Shown here one piece after another: positions 13,001 through 24,084 of a DNA stretch of 40,819 bases. The DNA is taken from the NCBI GenBank assembly GCA_032433595.1, contig JASWJB010000356.1:1-40819 (forward strand), written 5' to 3'. Numbering within the stretch: position 1 is the stretch's first letter; every line of letters starts with the position of its first letter. The position numbers and the translations under genes are program-made. Source of the stretch: Conoideocrella luteorostrata. Lineage: Eukaryota > Ascomycota > Sordariomycetes > Hypocreales > Clavicipitaceae. Under the pieces are notes generated by a model, which was not told the origin of the DNA, searched no databases, and saw only the letters and a program-made list of their open reading frames with translations.

Positions 13001-14108
13001 GATTGGCGACGTGTCCACAATGTACGCCAGGAGCAGCATCAAGGATGGGCCGGCCGTGGGCAAGAGCCGCCGGAAGGCGGTTCACGAAGACGTCAACAAT
13101 ACATTCACACTATCTTCGCGAGGACAGAGTGCCACCTATCGGCTTGACCCCAAGTATCGTATGGGGGTTGAGGCGATTATTAAACGGTGGAGATGGAAGG
13201 ATGATGGGGGCACCTGGAATAAAACAGAGACTGCTACTGTGAAAAACATCAATGGGAAAAAAGTGGTTTCAGGATCCCCGAAGGAAGAAGACGACCCGGA
13301 TCTCCTGGACAGACCTGAACAGCCTCCGCGCAAGCCAATGCCAGGCTCGGCGCCCAAACCAATAGGGAGGCGCGGTTCAAGGAAGGCACCTGCGCCCATC
13401 AAACCTCGGACGAATATCACCGCGGATCCTAAGGACAAACGCGCAAAGCCCGAAAGACCAGGCAGCGCCACAGGTCAAGGCCGCACTAGTACATCGAACC
13501 AAGCCGGCCGTGGCAGGAGACAGCAGCCTTCAGGGAGAAAAAGAGTTGTGAGACGACCTACAGAGCCGAGAGATGAAGCTGGAACAAATGACCAGACGAC
13601 CCCATCCGACATTTTGGTGGGCCTGAATGTAGTTGCTGACCTCGGAGGCACGGGCTATGACATTTTTTCTTCCGTCAACACAAAGGAGCCACCTGCCCTG
13701 AATGAGACAAACACTGCTGAACCGAGCACAGAGGATAAAGCGTCAGGGTCAGATGACATCTGGAAGAACGGCGCCCCTGACACCCAGACTATAGTACCTA
13801 CCGTACCAGCAGAGCCTGACGCTGTCGAGGCTGGCCAATGTCCTGGCGTAGACGAGACTCTGGGTCAAGACAAGACATGTGACGAGACCGAAGAGTCAGG
13901 CAGCTTGCGTGAGACTGAAGGGGAAGAGGATGCGGAAGACAGTGATTTCGAGGACGAGATGGCAACAGCGAGTCAATACACAGAGGACGGGGAATATTTG
14001 GACCCAGATGAGCAGACGGAGATGGCGTCTGAGGGTTCCGAAGATGACGAGGACCTGAGACGCATCAATGCAGACTTCGAAGAGGACATTTATGATGACT
14101 GCGATTGA
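10059..14108 (+). CDS. DUF2235 (Tle1-like) hydrolase fused to P-loop GTPase; in-frame TAG or 33-nt intron
   Basis: Exons 10059-10125, 10178-10275, 10325-10432, 10488-10554, 10614-10764, 10819-11516, 11573-11838, 11898-12091, 12150-12409 and 12463-14108 join to 1184 codons plus stop if the internal TAG (12822-12824, codon 757) is ignored. The N-terminal DUF2235 alpha/beta hydrolase shows DGTW near residue 13, nucleophile GFSRG (Ser110), FLGLFDT (Asp181) and WFAGAHTDIGGG (His242), a complete Ser-Asp-His set. This family includes the type VI secretion phospholipase Tle1. A GTPase domain follows: P-loop GNTGVGKST (467-475), DSEG (514-517), IWLC after the splice, and TKKD (586-589) as the guanine-specificity motif. 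A hydrophobic, possibly membrane-associated region flanks the TAG. The last 350 residues are low complexity, first basic and Pro-rich, then strongly acidic. The fusion suggests nucleotide-gated lipase activity; the immune or cell-death role is inference. A nonsense allele is possible. Confidence 0.82.
12817..12849 (+). other. In-frame stop or 33-nt mini-intron in the DUF2235-GTPase gene
   Basis: The frame runs through this stretch unchanged except for TAG at 12822-12824. The segment begins GTACGT, has a CTGAC branch-like motif at 12840-12844 and ends AATAG, so it could be a 33-nt intron (a multiple of three). Alternatively the TAG derives from TGG (Trp), restoring a smooth hydrophobic reading (GT-W-GGAAILTIG). 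On the opposite strand that change is CCA to CTA, the CpA-to-TpA type favoured by RIP. Confidence 0.6.
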
Positions 14109-17100
14109 GGTGGACGGAGTACCTGGGCATCGTGAACAAACAAGGCCCCTAGTTATCTAGCAGTTTTTCAACCACCTCAACGTTCGTGACCCAACAAACA
14201 AGAACTGTCATTCTGAACGTCTATGTATCTTGTGAAACTTGCAGTTCGACTTTCAAGTGACAGGTCCTCATGCTGCTCGGGTGGTAGATGATACCCACAT
14301 GTACTGCGCGCTTCGGTTGGTCACCACGAGATAAGGGCCATCAATAGAGCTGCCGTCAATGTGGACGCAGATCATTCGGCATCCGTAGCATTTTCTCCTT
14401 TGATCGCCCCTCGACCGACTCGTTAATGCACACGAAAGGCTGGACACATGTGATACGACTCCAGTAGAACAGTCTGCACGGATCACTGCAGTACGTGATA
14501 GCTCTACCATCAACACTCTGTGATGTCGTAACAGTATATAAGCCCTACCAAAACCATACGGCCATAGATCTTTCCCAGTTAGTTCTCAACACGATCAATT
14601 ACCTAAATCGATTGATCCATCTGAATCATCAACCTGATTACGACCTCTGATCCATCATCAGACGTGACAACTCTTATTGCTCAGACTACGACGTCCTAAC
14701 GTTACTGCCAACATAAATCAACCAAGCAGGGAGCAACAACCAAGCGATGAGTAAGCGCGCCAGCGACTCGGGTAACCCAGCAAGAACTTTTATCTACCTG
14801 GTTAGATCAGCTCCGTAATAGGCAGCATCCGTTGTCGTAGTACTCGTAAGTTGGTTCAACTTTTTCCTCTAACCCCTTCACTTATGCAATTTGCCCAAGA
14901 GCCTCAAAATAACCTGCACCGATTATGCCAATTTGGCTCGCAGGCTATCTTATATCTCAAATCATGAGCAATACACTTTTCCGTCGCTAGTCATATATTT
15001 CTCACAGTGACATTCATCCATCATTTACCCACAAGTTTGAGGAGCATATTGCAGCATCCTGAGCATGCAGTGACCTGTTTTTCACCCGTGATCTGACAGA
15101 GCGCCTGCAAACAAAAGTGATGCCGCATTCATGAGTTGAGAATATGGCTAATTCCCCGGCACGCAAATCATGTATGGGGAGTTTTCCCCAAGTAATGTGT
15201 TACGTAGTTCCCCGAAGTGTCGACTTCGAGAGACACCCCTGGCATTGTACGTCCAAAGTGCACCCGAGGGATGAAAAATTAACTACGGAGAGACTTTTCG
15301 TCTTTTCTATACCACCATACATAGCGGCTGAAATTGTCTACAGCAGCATGACTGTTACTTGGTTGATCCGACTTTTGCTCTTTCCATTTTATAAACCACA
15401 AGTCTAGGCCTTAAGCAACCGGTCTAACATGCCAGACGACAGCCTTGTGCTAAGAATACAGCAACCCTGGACCGTATTTCTGGAATTAATTTCGTGCCCT
15501 CCCGCTGCTTCCTTCACTGCCATTAGTCTCCACAAGACACTTAAACAAGGGACAGGGGGGGCTCGATTTGCAGTCCAGATCAATGCAATAAAGTCCTTGC
15601 CCAGGGTTCGGCCTTTGGGGCGTCGCGAGATAACATATCCCATATTTTATACGGCAGCAAAGGTCTCGGATTTTGCCGTATTTGTTCATCTTGCCGAGAA
15701 GCGCACCGCAATATGATGGTGTGTTGGTGTTATACACTCAAGTATGTATCCTCGACATTTTGTCTCTTGGTACGACAATCTGTCAAATGAAGCTTCGATG
15801 CCAAAATTTGGATCCACGTACACCCACACCGGCTACTTAAGAGCAGGGAGGGCTTGATAACATTGTAGGTCGAAAGGCCCGGAGGGTTGCCTCAAATCAT
15901 CTAATATCTACTATACTAGTAATGCGTTACTATTCGAGTTGATCTATGTCTCGCGGACTTTCGGTAAGACGCGGCATGCAGAACCGAACAAACTCGGGCA
16001 GGCAGCAGCCGTCCTGTCTGTGTGGGATACGGCAGCAGCACCCCGCCGTGCGGCGCCTGCAATGTGGGCTGCAATGCAGATGCTCTTTCCAAATCCGAAA
16101 AAGTGTCCCAACTACGCCGTAGTTAGTTGCAGTCCCCCAACATGCCCCTACGGCGTACCTTTTTGGGCAGCATCTTTCGAAGCAGGCCTAATTTTTTTTT
16201 CATACCCTTTCACTCCCCTTCATTGATCTTCTCATTGTGCTCTGTCGCGATCATCAGACGGCGCCTTGCGCCCAACGCTTCGCTGACCTCTGGTTCTACC
16301 AGATTCTCCAAGTTCCCTAGCATTCATGCATAGCCCCTCCTAATACGAGCCTGAGACAGGATTTTCACCGGGAATTTTCTTTGCTAGTTTCCTTCGGTTC
16401 TACCAGGGACACCAGAGATCCAGAGATGTCTCCGATTCAACCCCTCGCCTCAAATGATTCATACTGCTTCTTTCCGACCCTTGGTAGGGAAGCAGCTAGG
16501 TGTGAAAAAAGTTCCTTTATAGCTGCTGATCATGGTCCTTGCAAAGCGACGAACTCCGAATTTTTTTTGGGCTGGCCGCCGAGTCCACCCGCTGTAGTCG
16601 AGCCAATGGAAAGCTAGCAAGCCAGTAAGCAGGAACAAGTTTGTCCACAGCCTTGTGGGCACTCTAATTAACATGACTGTGGATGCATCCCCACCGCATT
16701 CCGCTACGGCTCAGGCATGAGCCGCTTCTTCGTCTTCATGTCTGATGGAGTTAAAGTAACAAGTTGGCAACAACGCTAGTAAAGGAGTACGAAATATTGT
16801 ATGGCACAGCAGAGCTAGTGTCTTGGTTACTTTGACATACCCGCGTACTCCGTACAACTAGTTTGTATTGTGGCCGTCGCAAACGTGCTCGCTGATACCT
16901 TGGCGTAGTATCCTGCCACTGCTTTCTTGGCCTGGTAGTGAGACCTTGAACGTGTGAGCAGTGTGTACGGAGTGCATTGTAGGAAGAACAGGGCGAGGCC
17001 TTGTGGATAGTGAGCCATCGACAGTGGGAATCCATGCTAACGGCTTCCAGATGAGGTGGTGGGAGTTTATCACGAAACAGGTCCCCCTTCGAATCCAACC

Positions 17101-17941
17101 CTCCCTTATCTGCCGCATCAGCTACTCGGACGGCTCTTGGGAGGGGGGGTTTACAAGTAATGTTGCATCAGCTTGCTGTAACATCGAACACTAGAGCCAA
17201 CTGATGGAAGTTCTGGAAAATTTCCCCCGACTCCCAATTGAGTTACAGAACTCTTGGTGTGAGCGGCGCCATGACCTTGTCAGGGCCAACCGCGAACGGC
17301 TACCAGGTTTACTGGGGTCCATATTCTTCATGCCGGCCCAGATTTTGCCAGGGCTAAAGACTAACTACTTAAGAGACCCTGGCAACCATTCCATGACGGA
17401 ATGGCTGATGGTGCTGTAATTAAGCTGTCTGGGGTCTACCGATTTCTAGGATTGAGTTACAAGGATCATGAGATGTAGAATGTGCAACCAAGCAACCAAA
17501 AAAGGTGGGTTTGACCTGTACTTTTGTTTGGGACGAACGAGATCAACTTCCTCGTTTTACTGCACACCCCAGAGCGGGTTTGCCAGTAAGAATTGTCGAG
17601 CGGCTTGGGCTTGAATGGACTTGAATGAACTACTTGCGTACTTTTAGGCTCAAGCCATGTACCGACGGAAGAATGGCGCATCGTTCGTTAGGCAAAGACT
17701 ACGTTCACTCGTTTCGGGACCGGCTTTGGGCTTCTTCATAGAAATGGCTCCTGCACACTATTGTAGACTCCACAGGAATTCAAGTGCGAAAGTTGGTTCC
17801 GACGTTGCGACCGTTTTAAAACTTGACTGTCATCTACAATAATCCATTCGCGAGGAGGATATTATATTACATGCCGGCGGCCGGATCTTGCAAACGCTGC
17901 CGTGTCAGCTTTTGCCTCGCGGAAGCACCCATACTGTAAAC
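14109..17941. other. Intergenic region with orphan promoter-like segment
   Basis: 3.8 kb without a convincing gene. An ACGGAGTA copy lies at 14114. At 14534-14542 GTATATAAG is followed by about 200 bp of CAA/ATC-rich sequence resembling a fungal 5' leader, and then an ATG at 14747. The frame from that ATG closes after 23 codons, and no splice-extended reading looks like a known protein. Another TACTCCGT is at 16846. Remaining open frames are short and unsupported. Confidence 0.55.
14534..14749 (+). promoter_or_regulatory. Orphan TATA element and leader-like sequence
   Basis: GTATATAAG (14534-14542), a long A/C/T-rich leader-like tract, and an ATG at 14747 in the context CAAGCGATGA. A GTAAGC donor-like sequence begins at 14751. 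Only a 23-codon frame or a very small spliced product is possible, so this may drive a non-coding transcript or a decayed gene. Confidence 0.3.
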
Positions 17942-19390
17942 ATGACCACGAAACAGGTGGAAATCACAGACTCTAACAAGTCCCCATTGATCCAGATCCT
18001 GGTATGGATGTTTCTGGTCATTGCGGTGCTTGCCGCAATTGCACGAATTGGCACGAAGCTGCACATGGTTAAGACGTTGAAAACGGACGATTGCTTGGCC
18101 ATGTCGGCGACAGTGAGTTTATCATATCTTTCTGTGGGATGACATCCTTCCAAGGGTAGACCTGACTGATTTGCTCATAGGTTGTGGCGGTTGCCCAGTT
18201 CATTACTACTATCGCGCAGAGCGACAGCGGTCTTGGACAGCATAGAGTTGCTCTGGATGAGAACCAGCTATCGTCCATTTTAAAGGTATTGCGGTCGTAT
18301 TATCTCTTTGAAGAAAACTGTTGGCTTATCTTTGCCACTAACTCTACTTATATAGTGCGGATATGCCAACGACCTGTTGTACATTACAGCCCTCGGACTC
18401 GCCAAAGTGTCATCTGCCGCCACCACTATCAACATTGCGCATCGAAAACATAAAACTATAATTCACGGGATCGGGCTGGTCACACTGCTTTGGGCAGCTA
18501 CAGGCCTCATTGTTGTTCTCTTTCAATGCCAAGTGCCTGCACCATGGGACTACCTTGGTCGCAAATGCATCAATCGGGTATGTTCATTCAGCCCACTGCA
18601 TCGTGACAACGACGAGGTGCTGACAAGCGTGGATAGCCTCTCTTTTGGACCTACTTTTGCGTCGTAAATATAGTCACTGATCTAGCTATTATCGCTGTCA
18701 TGGTTGAGAACATTCGAAAGATCCAAACAACCTGGGCAAAGAAGGCGTTGGTTATTAGTGTTTTTGGTAGCCGCATTCTGTAAGTTTATGCCTATATGCT
18801 TCCATGCGGCAATGCCAAGGACTACAACCAAGTCCACGGCTAACAGATTATTCAGCGTCGCTCCAGCTATCGGGTTTCAGATTGCCTACGCGGACAGATC
18901 GCTGACTACGAACGATCCGACTTTTGACATGTGGCAATGGTCCATCATCATGGCTCTCGTGCAGTGCTTGAGCATCCTCACAATATGCATCCCAAACTTG
19001 AAACCTTTTCTCGACAGCTTAGAGTCTGGTCAGATCCGAATCGACGACCTACGTCGAAAGGGCAAGTCGAGCAGCAACGGCTACGGAAGTTACCAACGAA
19101 GTGGGAACAAATCTGGCAACCTCAGCTCGAATCACGGCAACAACGCCAAAGGCCTACGCTCAAACGGTGCCCTGGACACAACTGCTTCACAGCGCAGCAA
19201 GCTGTTTGAGCTTGTTGAGATCCCCAAGCACCGAAGGGCCAACGATACCGGCAATAGAACTGGGGTGTTGGCATCTCAAGATAACACTGCGTGGGACTGC
19301 CAGAGCCACACCAGCCAAACTATTCTTATTCAACAAACCAAAACATGGCATGTTGATGTGGAGACGACGAGAAGAGACAGCTCAGACTAA
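17942..19390 (+). CDS. Pth11-like seven-transmembrane protein (fungal rhodopsin-fold domain)
   Basis: Exons 17942-18112, 18181-18285, 18356-18577, 18637-18779 and 18856-19390 give 391 residues. Seven hydrophobic helices can be drawn: about 15-38, 50-75, 95-115, 125-150, 165-190, 198-222 and 238-262. The loop after helix 4 contains the Cys-rich segment (QC...KCINR) that precedes a PLFWTYFCVVNIVTDLAI helix, a hallmark of the fungal Pth11-like/SAT4 rhodopsin-fold family. The segment after helix 7, LKPFLDSLESGQIRIDDLRR, is also characteristic. The 125-residue cytoplasmic tail is Ser/Asn/Gly-rich. There is no N-terminal CFEM domain, so this is the CFEM-less class. Expected at the plasma membrane as a putative G-protein-coupled or surface-sensing receptor; the ligand is unknown. 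The ATG at 17942 is chosen because the N-terminal soluble segment then leads directly into helix 1. Confidence 0.87.
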
Positions 19391-21316
19391 GTAAGATTCA
19401 GGGTTCAATTTCTGCACAGACGGTGCTTGCGGGGCAGGTAATGGATAGGGTGGTCTAGATCATGATACCTACAAAGATGCTTGGGTTGTATCCTGACATG
19501 AGGCGTAACCTTACGTATGATAGGCAAAAAACAACAACATATGCAGAATTTAATGTGATTTTTCGAGTGCCGTAGTTTACAGCCCATACAGATATCTGCT
19601 GCGTATAGATCCTCAGAGTGAAGATGTATCCATCATCGTGAACATGTTACATATTCGGATGAACCGCCCGCCTCTGGCCGCATGGTAGCCGCAGTCGCGC
19701 CTCCAACAACAGTCTAATTCTCCAAAAACGACAACCCAAGAGAAGTCGAATAGTAGAGGCAGGTGTACACGAGCACGTGGATTCGTCCGAGACAGTATTA
19801 AACGATAGCTTCATCTCGGTAACATAGCGGACCAAGAGTAACAATTATTGGGATCTGTTTTATTGCCAGGTCGGAGAGGAGGCCGAAAAAAAAAAGGTGC
19901 GTGGCAATCGATCTTGATGGATTCACGGCGAGTCGGCCGAGATGACCAATTTTTAGCCGTGTTACCTAGCGCATCGCACAAATGCGTGCTATTACTGCGT
20001 GGCGAGGGCGTGTTTGTATGGTAGAAATTTTGCATGACACTAACAAAATGCAGGCCTGTCCTCTGCTTAAGCCAGATCAAGGCAAGGGTTGTACTCCGTA
20101 GTGTTTCCCGTGTTCGTCCAACCCATGGTTCAGCTGCGACAGCCACGCGACACGCATGAGGTGCAATCGTGGAATGGAAGGATAGTTATTTAGAATACTC
20201 GATTTGGAAAACTCCACATTTTCCGGGTCTCGCGCGGCCAGGGGATTTTTTTTCTCCCTCTTCCTGGTCGCCCATGATTAACTAGCTACTTACCTTCTCT
20301 GGGGAGGGAACCAGATGAAAGCCCAGGCTGGTTACGGAGGGCATGGTAGGTTGCATTACTTTTGCTGGTAGCGATGCATCACATCGGTTGCACCGAACCG
20401 GAAGTCCTTGTCCTTGGTGTTAATGCTGATCAAGGGGTGTCAATGCCAAGAGCTCCCCCATCGTTCATCGTTTGGACCGTGGTGCATGAACGAGCATGAG
20501 CGAGTTTTAGTAATGGATGGAGGGGGGTTGCATTCTGTCTGTCAATGGGTTGTTTCCGTCTGGAGACAACGTGACTAACCTCTTCACCAAACTGCGCAAC
20601 GACTCGGCAGCCGTTTTGCAAACAAAGCTGTAGACTCAGCGTTGACCATCGACGGCCTACCCCATAGGGTGTACTCCGTACATGCTCTGTAGTATTATTA
20701 TCGCCTTTTTGCCTTTCATAATCCGGGCCGGAGAAAAGCGGTATCCAGCTTTGCCACCCATGCAAACCAGGCAACCTTGCAACCCCCGCCGCACCCTTCC
20801 TTGTCTAGCGTCCAACATGCCGACCTCTTGTTTTGGCTGGCCATCTCCTGAACCAGAAGGAAAGATTATCACCCACCCCTTCGTCGTTTTCGTTTGCAGG
20901 GCCCACCATTCCCAATGTCGCGCTCGCTGGTTGACTGCTTAAACCGAGTACCTATGTATTCCTTAGTTCAAACCGCCTTGGCTCTAATCCGTATGCTGCT
21001 AAAGCCGAGGAGTCACAGCCAAACCCCCGAAATACCGGCATCATCTTCGCCGCTACGCTGGCAAATATGGAGCTCCAAGCTCCGTTCTTCAGGACAGACA
21101 ATACACTAGTCTGCTCTGCATGGAGTACAGGCGACGGATATAAGAGGAAAAGGGTCTCATGGAATTAGAAAAGTCGAAATCTGGTACCGAACATGGGACA
21201 CACTCTGCTGGTCCCAAGAAATCTGCTTGGCCCTGTATGAAAGCCCCACTGGATGTTACAATACCATAGTACCAGTTGAGAAACGGTTACGATACATATT
21301 GACAACTCTCGTACAT
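19391..21316. other. Intergenic region, no supported gene
   Basis: About 1.9 kb upstream of the permease. TACTCCGT motifs start at 20092 and 20672. Small open frames on both strands lack domains. TTATC (GATAA) elements occur near 20697 and 20867, but such short motifs prove nothing. Confidence 0.55.
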
Positions 21317-21476
21317 CATTTCCTCTTCTCAGATTTATTCGTTCCTTTGAGCCTTTCTAGAATCGCTAGCCCTTCGTTATTTTTCTCGCTTCCCTACCAC
21401 CCTCCTTCTTTTCGTGTACTGTACTGTTACTGTTTTCTATACTTTTTCTCGCTTCGTAAATCGCCATAGGCGCTGC
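21317..21476 (+). promoter_or_regulatory. Pyrimidine-rich leader of the permease gene
   Basis: A 160-bp stretch dominated by C and T (CTTTC, CCTCC, TTTTCTC blocks) ends just before the ATG at 21486. Such tracts are typical of the transcription-start region of well-expressed filamentous fungal genes. Confidence 0.45.
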
Positions 21477-21485
21477 TCGACCAAA

Positions 21486-23303
21486 ATGAGCGCCGAACGA
21501 GGCCACGAGCTGGGCAACCTGGCCGAGGCAAAGGCTCTGGCCGCGCCCGTGTCCGAAGAGCTTTCTGACGCCGACTATGCTGATAATCAGCAGTTGGCAC
21601 GATTGGGCAAGAAGTCTGTTCTCAAGGTATTCCCCCCCCCTTGCCGAATATCCCTTTGCGTCAGTCAGACGACAATGAAATGATAAGAACAAGAATTGAC
21701 GCCCTGCTTAGCGAAATTTTGGCTTCATGTCCATCTTGGGCTTCAGCTGCACTATCCTCATCACCTGGGAAGCCTCTCTCATTCTCTCCGCTCCTGGTCT
21801 CGCCAACGGTGGTCCCGCGGGTGTTATCTACGGTTACTTGATCGTCTGGATCGGAAATATTAGCGTATTCACTACCCTCTCCGAGCTTGTTTCTATGGCA
21901 CCTACCTCTGGAGGCCAATATCACTGGGTAGCCATGCTGGCTCCCAGGTCTTCAGCCAAGTTCCTGAGTTATATCACGGGGTGGCTCACCGTCGCCGGAT
22001 GGCAAGGGTCCGTTGCGTCGAGTGGTTTCTTGACTGGAAATATGATCAAGGGAATGATCACCATGACGGCAACATACTACAACTACGACCCTCAGCCTTG
22101 GCATGGAACCTTGCTCTTCTGGGCCGTTATCTTCTTTGCCGTCTTCATCAACGCGGTCGTTTCTTCGACACTGCCTAAATTCGAAGGATTGATCCTGATT
22201 CTTCACATTTTGGGATTTTTCGCTATTCTTATCCCGTTGGTCATTCTCTCCCCCCATGGAGCAGCCTCGGATATTTTCACCAATTTCCAAAACGGCGGCA
22301 ACTTCCCCACTCAGGGTTTATCCTTCATGGTTGGTATGATGGGCAACGTGTTTGCCTTTGTAGGAACAGATGCTGCTTTCCACATGGCCGAGGAGACGCA
22401 AAATCCTTCCGTTGTAGTCCCCAGGTCGATTCTCATCAGCATGTTAATCAATGGCGTAACGGGCTTCGCCATGACTCTTGCTGTTTTGTTCTGCTTGGGC
22501 GATGACATTGAGTCGCTGCTGAAGTCTGCCACGGGGTTCCCGCACCTGCAAATTTTCCTCAACAGCACCAAGAACGTCGCTGGCGCCACTACCATGGCTG
22601 CTATCATTACTACTCTTGGTATCTGCGCCACTGTCGGTATGCTTGCCTCGACTTCTCGCGTCTTTTGGTCGTTTGCTCGCGATCGCGGACTGCCTTTCTG
22701 GCGTACCCTTTCCAAGGTATGTTCTCTTTTTTTTTCTTCGGCCTTCCACTCGCCACCCCTTCTTTACATCTAGCATATTCTGTTCTGTTCTTATCTGACC
22801 TTCCAATCCTACAGGTCGATGCTCGCACTACGGTCCCTCTGTACGCCATCGCCGTCACAACCGTCATCTCCTGCCTCCTCGCTCTCATCCAGCTCGGCTC
22901 TGTCACTGCTTTCAACAGCATTGTCTCCATCTCCGTATCCAGCCTCTACTCATCCTACCTTATCGTTGCCGTGCTGCTCCTTTACCGCCGCTGCACAACC
23001 GGCTTCGCGATGCCGGACCACTCCGAATTGCCCGCTCTTGCCAACACGGCCGGTACAGAACTTATTTGGGGCCCCTGGCACTTGCCTGGGTCGATTGGCA
23101 TTGCGAATAATGCCTTCTCATGCGTGTACCTAGTTGTCATCTGGTTCTTCAGCTTCTGGCCCCCCGGCCCCATTCCTGTTACCGCTGAGACCATGAACTA
23201 CGCTGTTGTCATGACCGGCGGTGTCTTCATCATTAGCGTCATCTACTACTTTGTGTGGGCTCGTAAAGAGTACGACGGTCCTATTGTAGAAGTCGAGGCT
23301 TGA
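21486..23303 (+). CDS. APC-superfamily permease (amino acid/GABA/choline type)
   Basis: Exons 21486-21626, 21712-22716 and 22815-23303 give 544 residues; both introns are phase 0 with clear GT-AG ends. The N-terminal 55 residues are cytosolic and charged; about 12 membrane helices follow. Diagnostic of the fungal amino acid/choline transporter (ACT) family are the first helix region with ITWEASL and GLANGGPAG, the ELVSMAPTSGGQYHW motif, GWLTVAGWQG, and the amphipathic FAFVGTDAAFHMAEE segment. Likely a plasma-membrane symporter for GABA, choline or a related amine. Yeast Uga4 and Hnm1 are family members, but the substrate cannot be assigned from sequence. The length matches the family norm and the gene looks intact. 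Confidence 0.92.
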
Positions 23304-24084
23304 AAAGGGAGGGTGCAGACCGGGTTAAGACAGCGGCGGTATAATCAGCACACTTGTATTTCATTTACTTAGACTATCCAAAAGGAGGTATAAATGTCCT
23401 TTCTAATCGCATCAGCGGAACATATATAATAACAAGTGCGCGAAAAGTGAAACGTTGTAGAAGAGCTGTTTCGGTTCAGGAAACGAGTCTAGAGCTGTGC
23501 TTTCCATGCCAAGATTTCCTGGCTGGCAGAGTGCTGACCAGCAGCGGGCTGTGGCTTCCTAATTTGAGGGCTGAAAATGAGGGCAAATGCATGAGAATAA
23601 AGCGATCGCCTGGGAGGTTCCTCTATGACTGCGCGAAATTTCTGCTGCAGCGTATGGTGCAAAGACACATGGCTAAATCTATATTGTTGCCCGTAGGACA
23701 ACAACATATTTACTAAGTGTCACACAGCCTTGTCACTTAGGAAACAACAGCCTCATTGACCCCCACTGCTCTCCTCTTCCCTTATACATACATCGATATA
23801 TATGTCAATATGTATATTTATGTATGCATATTGAAGAAAGATACGCTTCCCACGAGGCGTTCGCCCAACGGTGGAGTAGTACGCGGTTGCGCAGCATGCA
23901 TACGCGGATACGTCCAATCAGCTGACACTTTGTCCTAGCAGCGATTGGCAATCAGTTTTCAGAGCTGAAGAGGCTTGACGCAGGCAGCTGCTGCTTTCGC
24001 GATTTCACGTCAGGCCGCGGTCGCGCTGTCGCTGACTTCACTAGCTGCCTGACCTTCGCTAAGCAGATCGAGAAACTTGAGATC
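23304..24084. other. Intergenic region
   Basis: 3' flank of the permease and 5' flank of the phosphorylase-like gene. It contains an alternating TA/TG-rich stretch around 23784-23832 (TATATATGT, TGTATATTTATG). No gene seen. Confidence 0.55.

Noticed and set aside
17085..17105. TTCGAATCC tRNA T-loop-like sequence
   Set aside because: No matching acceptor stem, D-arm or anticodon arm around it.
23784..23832. TA/TG-rich near-palindrome as an origin or hairpin
   Set aside because: Alternating-purine simple sequence is common in fungal intergenic DNA and no further support is visible.
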